This document shows positions 5,414 to 6,136 of a stretch of 6,136 nucleotides of DNA, piece after piece. The position numbers were made by a program, and so were the translations under genes. Numbering within the stretch: position 1 is the first letter of the stretch; every line of letters begins with the position of its first letter. Source of the stretch: Opitutia bacterium UBA957 (GTDB lineage: Bacteria > Verrucomicrobiota > Verrucomicrobiia > Opitutales > UBA953); the NCBI GenBank assembly GCA_002293065.1, contig DBCN01000051.1, positions 1 through 6,136 on the forward strand, in the 5' to 3' direction. The notes below the pieces were generated by a model. It ran no database searches and was not told the DNA's origin. It saw only the letters and a list, made by a program, of their open reading frames with translations.

Positions 5414-5839
5414 TCAAGGGCGGCGCTTCCCGAAAAGGGTCACGCCCCGGTGCTGAAGGATGCGGACGGTGCCCCTGTGGCAAACCATAACTTCCACGAC
5501 GTCGAAACGGCGGTGCGGGGCGCCGCCAATTTGCTTCAACCAGCCGTAAGCCGCCCGCCGGAGCGCCTTTTTCTTTCGATTATCGACGGCATAATACCCT
5601 GCCCCGCCCATTTCGGTCGTCCGTGTCTTGACCTCCACGAAGACGAGGACCTGTCGCTCCAATACCACCAGATCGAGTTCATCACGGGCGTGGCGCCAGT
5701 TTTGGGCCAGAATCGTCGCTCCTATCGCTCGGTAATGCTGGGCCGCCTGCGCCTCGCCCCAACGCCCCAATGCCTCATCAGCGGTGAGCGGGCGGCGGGG
5801 CGGCCAGCGGAACCAGCGACGTAAAAATTCGGTGAACAT
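5414..5839 (-). CDS. yraN: YraN/UPF0102 family nuclease-like protein
   Basis: The 141-residue product has the conserved YraN pattern: GRWGEAQAAQHY (25-36), ARDELDLVVLE (51-61) in place of the usual GEIDL motif, VFVEVKTR (67-74) and FDVVEV (112-117). Asp56, Glu69 and Lys71 match the acidic and lysine positions of the restriction-endonuclease-like (PD-(D/E)xK) fold. The cellular role of the family is not settled; a part in DNA processing is often assumed. The frame extends to 5989, but the ATG at 5839 (MFTEFLRRW) is preferred because the extra 50 residues are an arginine-rich, non-conserved stretch reaching into the divergent gene. It is the first gene of a close set with zwf and opcA. It has no obvious metabolic link to them, so the grouping may only reflect shared transcription. 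Confidence 0.9.
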   Translation of the reverse strand: MFTEFLRRWFRWPPRRPLTADEALGRWGEAQAAQHYRAIGATILAQNWRHARDELDLVVLERQVLVFVEVKTRTTEMGGAGYYAVDNRKKKALRRAAYGWLKQIGGAPHRRFDVVEVMVCHRGTVRILQHRGVTLFGKRRP

Positions 5840-5942
5840 GCTCAATCTTGGGGAAATTAAGGCTCTTTTCACAACCCGCCGGCGGCAGGTTCTTGACCTA
5901 CGGAACACCCCTCGTCTTTCTCTGTCATAACCCCTCATCCCC
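5840..5942. promoter_or_regulatory. Divergent intergenic region between yraN and the isomerase-like gene
   Basis: This 103-nt gap must hold the promoters of the minus-strand yraN-zwf-opcA set and of the plus-strand gene. A TTGACC at 5893-5898 could be a plus-strand -35 box, but no convincing -10 box lies at 16-18 nt. On the minus strand an AT-rich TTAATT near 5858-5863 is the best -10 candidate and is weak. A short palindrome, CCGCCGGCGG, lies at 5877-5886, enclosed by AACC and GGTT, and could be an operator; this is speculative. Confidence 0.3.
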
Positions 5943-6136
5943 ATGCGTCTCCTCACCCTCCTCGCCCTGGCCTTCGTGGCCCAGCTCAACGCCGACCCGC
6001 TGCCGGAAGAACTCCGTCAGAATGGCTGGTTCATCGGTTGCCAAGCCTACACGTTCAACCGGTTCTCGGCGTTTGAAGCCATCGCCAAGACCAAGGAAGC
6101 CGGCGGCAACATGATCGAGTTCTATCCGGGCCAGAT
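5943..6136 (+). CDS. Exported sugar phosphate isomerase/epimerase-like protein, N-terminal part
   Basis: The 64 visible residues begin MRLLTLLALAFVAQLNA, a short signal peptide with a likely signal peptidase I site after Ala17 (LNA-DP), so the product should leave the cytoplasm. The mature start contains GWFIGCQAYTFNRFSAFEAI (28-47) followed by KTKEAGGNMIEFYPGQ. This is the first strand and helix pattern of xylose-isomerase-like TIM barrels (sugar phosphate isomerase/epimerase group), which are numerous in Verrucomicrobiota and Planctomycetota. Metal ligands and the rest of the barrel lie beyond the window, so reaction and substrate are unknown. The ATG at 5943 has no clear Shine-Dalgarno site. 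It is transcribed away from the zwf cluster. Confidence 0.72.
   Translation, partial: MRLLTLLALAFVAQLNADPLPEELRQNGWFIGCQAYTFNRFSAFEAIAKTKEAGGNMIEFYPGQ

Noticed and set aside
4413..5456. Plus-strand open frame of 347 codons opposite zwf
   Set aside because: Fully antisense to zwf, with a repetitive Val/Gly/Asp/Glu-rich product and no domain. It mirrors the zwf codon pattern.
5840..5989. Longer start for yraN at 5989
   Set aside because: The extra 50 residues are Arg-rich, not family-like, and would overlap the start of the divergent signal-peptide gene at 5943.

Overview
The window is GC-rich and carries four intact genes and two genes cut by the window edges, plus a dense set of short palindromic repeats. 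It most resembles a chromosome of Verrucomicrobiota (Opitutales-like). That is inferred from an OpcA-type protein next to zwf, an IS200-like REP-associated tyrosine transposase (RAYT), and a secreted sugar-phosphate isomerase/epimerase-like protein. No marker gene is present to prove the taxon.

Layout from left to right. Positions 1-1005 (minus) hold the N-terminal two thirds of a bacterial FeS-type cryptochrome/photolyase family protein, cut by the window edge. Positions 1062-1644 are a compact mobile unit: a RAYT gene (minus) between two near-identical inverted 29-nt REP palindromes. Positions 1669-2451 (minus) encode an unrecognised helical, TPR-like protein whose stop codon lies in a REP remnant. 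Positions 2452-2889 contain no gene; they hold an AT-rich possible promoter and then a cluster of about seven REP-like units (2589-2876). Positions 2890-5839 (minus) are a tight three-gene cluster, transcribed yraN, zwf, opcA, with 5-nt gaps at both junctions. It encodes a YraN/UPF0102 nuclease-like protein, glucose-6-phosphate dehydrogenase and its OpcA-like assembly/activation partner. A divergent intergenic region (5840-5942) separates this cluster from a plus-strand gene for an exported TIM-barrel sugar isomerase-like protein, cut by the right edge.

How the parts fit. zwf and opcA together serve the entry step of the oxidative pentose phosphate pathway. The RAYT and the REPs look like a cognate mobilising system. 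Every good unit has a GGTAGG end and a CTAG end around a hairpin, as in the GTAG mark and CT cleavage known for E. coli RAYT. The hairpin stems differ between copies by fully compensated changes, and some units form tail-to-tail pairs sharing one CTAG, like REPINs. This REP/RAYT system is the most interesting part of the window. The rest is ordinary housekeeping sequence.
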